Below are positions 62,783 to 64,000 of a stretch of DNA of 64,000 bases, piece after piece. The position numbers and the translations under genes were made by a program. The stretch spans positions 1-64,000 of the forward strand of contig JAATFD010000010.1 in assembly GCA_015655375.1 (NCBI GenBank). Direction: 5' to 3'. Source of the DNA: Actinomycetales bacterium (GTDB lineage Bacteria > Actinomycetota > Actinomycetes > Actinomycetales > Actinomycetaceae). A model generated the notes under the pieces. It saw only the letters and a list, made by a program, of their open reading frames with translations, was not told the DNA's origin and did no database searches. Every line of letters begins with the position of its first letter. Positions within the stretch are counted from its first letter, which is position 1.

Positions 62783-64000
62783 TCAGCGCCGCCCCACGAA
62801 CCAGTCTCTCAACAAAGCGATGCGCGCCTCAACCTGTTCGGTGGTGGCCTGTGCCACCTCCGGCCCACCCGCACGTTGACGCAGCTGCGAATGGATCACC
62901 GCATGCGAGTCACCGGAACGCCGAGACCATGCCGAAACCAAGTGCTGCAGCTCCTTGCGCTTGGCCGCGCGCACGCGGTGGTCGGAGACCCCCGCGTTCT
63001 TGTCACGCAGCGTCTCCGCCTCATGCTGGCGCTTCTGACTCTTGACCTGTTCGTTCTGATGAGCACGCAACAACATCGTCACCTGGTCAGGATCGAGCAG
63101 ACCAGGAATACCCAGGTATTCCTGCTCCTCGACGGAGCCGACCTCAGCGACCGAGCCCCACGCATTGCCGTCGAACAGCACCCCGTCGAACTCCGCATCC
63201 GCCCCCAGGGCTTCGAACCCGGGCAACAGATCTGATGAAGCCTTCTCCTGCCGGTTCGCCTGCGCGACGAGGGCGTCCTCGGGGTTGTACAGGTCCCCCT
63301 CGGCGTTCTCCGTCAAGGGCCGGTCGAGGGCGTGGTCGCGCTCGACCTCCATCTGTCCGGCGAGGTCGAGAAGCTGGAGAACTGAGGGGATGAAGACCGT
63401 TGCCGTCTCGCCTCGTCGCCGGGCACGCACGAAGCGCCCGACGGCCTGAGCGAAGAACAACGAAGTTGCCGTGTTCGTCGCGTAGACCCCCACAGCCAAG
63501 CGCGGGACGTCGACGCCCTCGGAGACCATCCGCACCGCGACCATCCACCGGTCATTCGACACGGTGAAGGCATCGATCCGGTCGGAGGCGTCGCCATCGT
63601 CGGATAGCACCAGCGTGGCGGGCTGACCGGTGATCGCCCGCAGATGTCGGGCATAGGCGCGCGCCGCCGTCTGGTCGGAGGCGATGACGAGCCCCCCGGC
63701 GTCGGGGATCTGGCGTCGAACCTCGGACAAGCGCTGATCGGCCGCCTGGAGCACCGAGGGAATCCACTCCCCCCTCGGATCCAGGGCGGTGCGCCACGCC
63801 TGCTTCATCATGTCCTTGGTCAGCGGCTCACCCAGGCGCGCAGTGAACTGCTCGCCAGCCGAGGTCCTCCAGGACATGTTCCCCGAATACGACATGAACA
63901 AGACCGGCCGCACGACACCGTCGTGCAACGCATCGCCGTACCCATAGGTGAAATCCGCACGAGAACGGCGGATTCCCTGATCGTCTTCGACGTAGCGCAC
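62783..64000 (-). CDS. DEAD/DEAH-type superfamily-2 helicase (C-terminal part, 5' end beyond the window)
   Basis: At least 405 C-terminal codons are present with the helicase-C domain: VIASDQTAARAYARHL, SEGVDVPRLAVGVYAT (motif V) and QAVGRFVRARR (motif VI). The protein ends in a long, charged, helical tail. The ATP-binding half lies outside the window. It resembles actinobacterial type III restriction-like (ResIII) helicases of unknown substrate. Its stop is 11 bases upstream of the sugE riboswitch. Confidence 0.85.
   Translation of the reverse strand: MRYVEDDQGIRRSRADFTYGYGDALHDGVVRPVLFMSYSGNMSWRTSAGEQFTARLGEPLTKDMMKQAWRTALDPRGEWIPSVLQAADQRLSEVRRQIPDAGGLVIASDQTAARAYARHLRAITGQPATLVLSDDGDASDRIDAFTVSNDRWMVAVRMVSEGVDVPRLAVGVYATNTATSLFFAQAVGRFVRARRRGETATVFIPSVLQLLDLAGQMEVERDHALDRPLTENAEGDLYNPEDALVAQANRQEKASSDLLPGFEALGADAEFDGVLFDGNAWGSVAEVGSVEEQEYLGIPGLLDPDQVTMLLRAHQNEQVKSQKRQHEAETLRDKNAGVSDHRVRAAKRKELQHLVSAWSRRSGDSHAVIHSQLRQRAGGPEVAQATTEQVEARIALLRDWFVGRR

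Noticed and set aside
1-64000. CRISPR arrays, rRNA genes, prophage or complete insertion sequences
   Set aside because: No regularly spaced repeats, rRNA sequence, phage genes or intact transposase with terminal repeats was seen.

Overview
The window is high-GC actinobacterial DNA, most likely from an Actinomycetaceae-like organism (Actinomyces/Schaalia type). This rests on gene content and synteny: zincin metalloprotease, ThiF-like protein, UvrD2 and NudC; ClpS, DUF2017, MurI, MBL hydrolase, RNase PH and RdgB; UPF0182, PPA1309 and YlbL; HtaA haem proteins; DtxR/IdeR-type iron boxes; and an initiator tRNA with a C1:U72 mismatch. The species cannot be fixed from the sequence alone.

Layout. 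1-5.1 kb: 3' part of a membrane pyrophosphatase overlapping a glycosyltransferase, then an ACT-domain protein overlapped by a lactate/malate dehydrogenase-like gene. 5.2-11.4 kb: the giant helicase Lhr and an FAD oxidoreductase. 11.5-15.3 kb: a decaying stretch with LCP, GNAT and truncated LuxR-regulator remnants around an intact MarR regulator and an SGNH hydrolase. 15.3-18.8 kb: Kup and NhaA ion transporters. 19-33.3 kb: an iron and haem acquisition locus, all on the minus strand, made of an ABC heterodimer with its own DtxR box, two HtaA surface proteins, an unassigned surface protein and HmuTUV, with two further DtxR boxes at the far end. 33.3-35.8 kb: IS3- and IS5-type transposase remnants and a TetR regulator. 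35.8-40.8 kb: a fixABCX electron-transfer operon with an FAD-dependent reductase inserted between fixB and fixC. 41-44.7 kb: an acyltransferase remnant, HtrA protease, tRNA-fMet with its terminator, and TspO. 44.9-62.1 kb: dense conserved housekeeping genes. 62.4-64 kb: an SMR guanidinium exporter under a guanidine-II riboswitch, and a helicase running off the right edge.

How the genes work together. The haem locus forms a relay: sortase- or membrane-anchored HtaA proteins capture haem, lipoprotein HmuT receives it, and HmuUV imports it under iron-dependent repression. The fix operon supplies the parts for using NADH-derived electrons to drive a flavin reductase whose substrate is unknown. 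By eye this reductase lacks the dicarboxylate-binding residues of fumarate reductases. It is the best candidate here for an undescribed system.

Two regulatory features recur. Many start codons sit 6-7 bases after a TANNNT-like -10 hexamer, which predicts leaderless mRNAs. The sugE leader shows two ACGR-loop hairpins that match the guanidine-II riboswitch.
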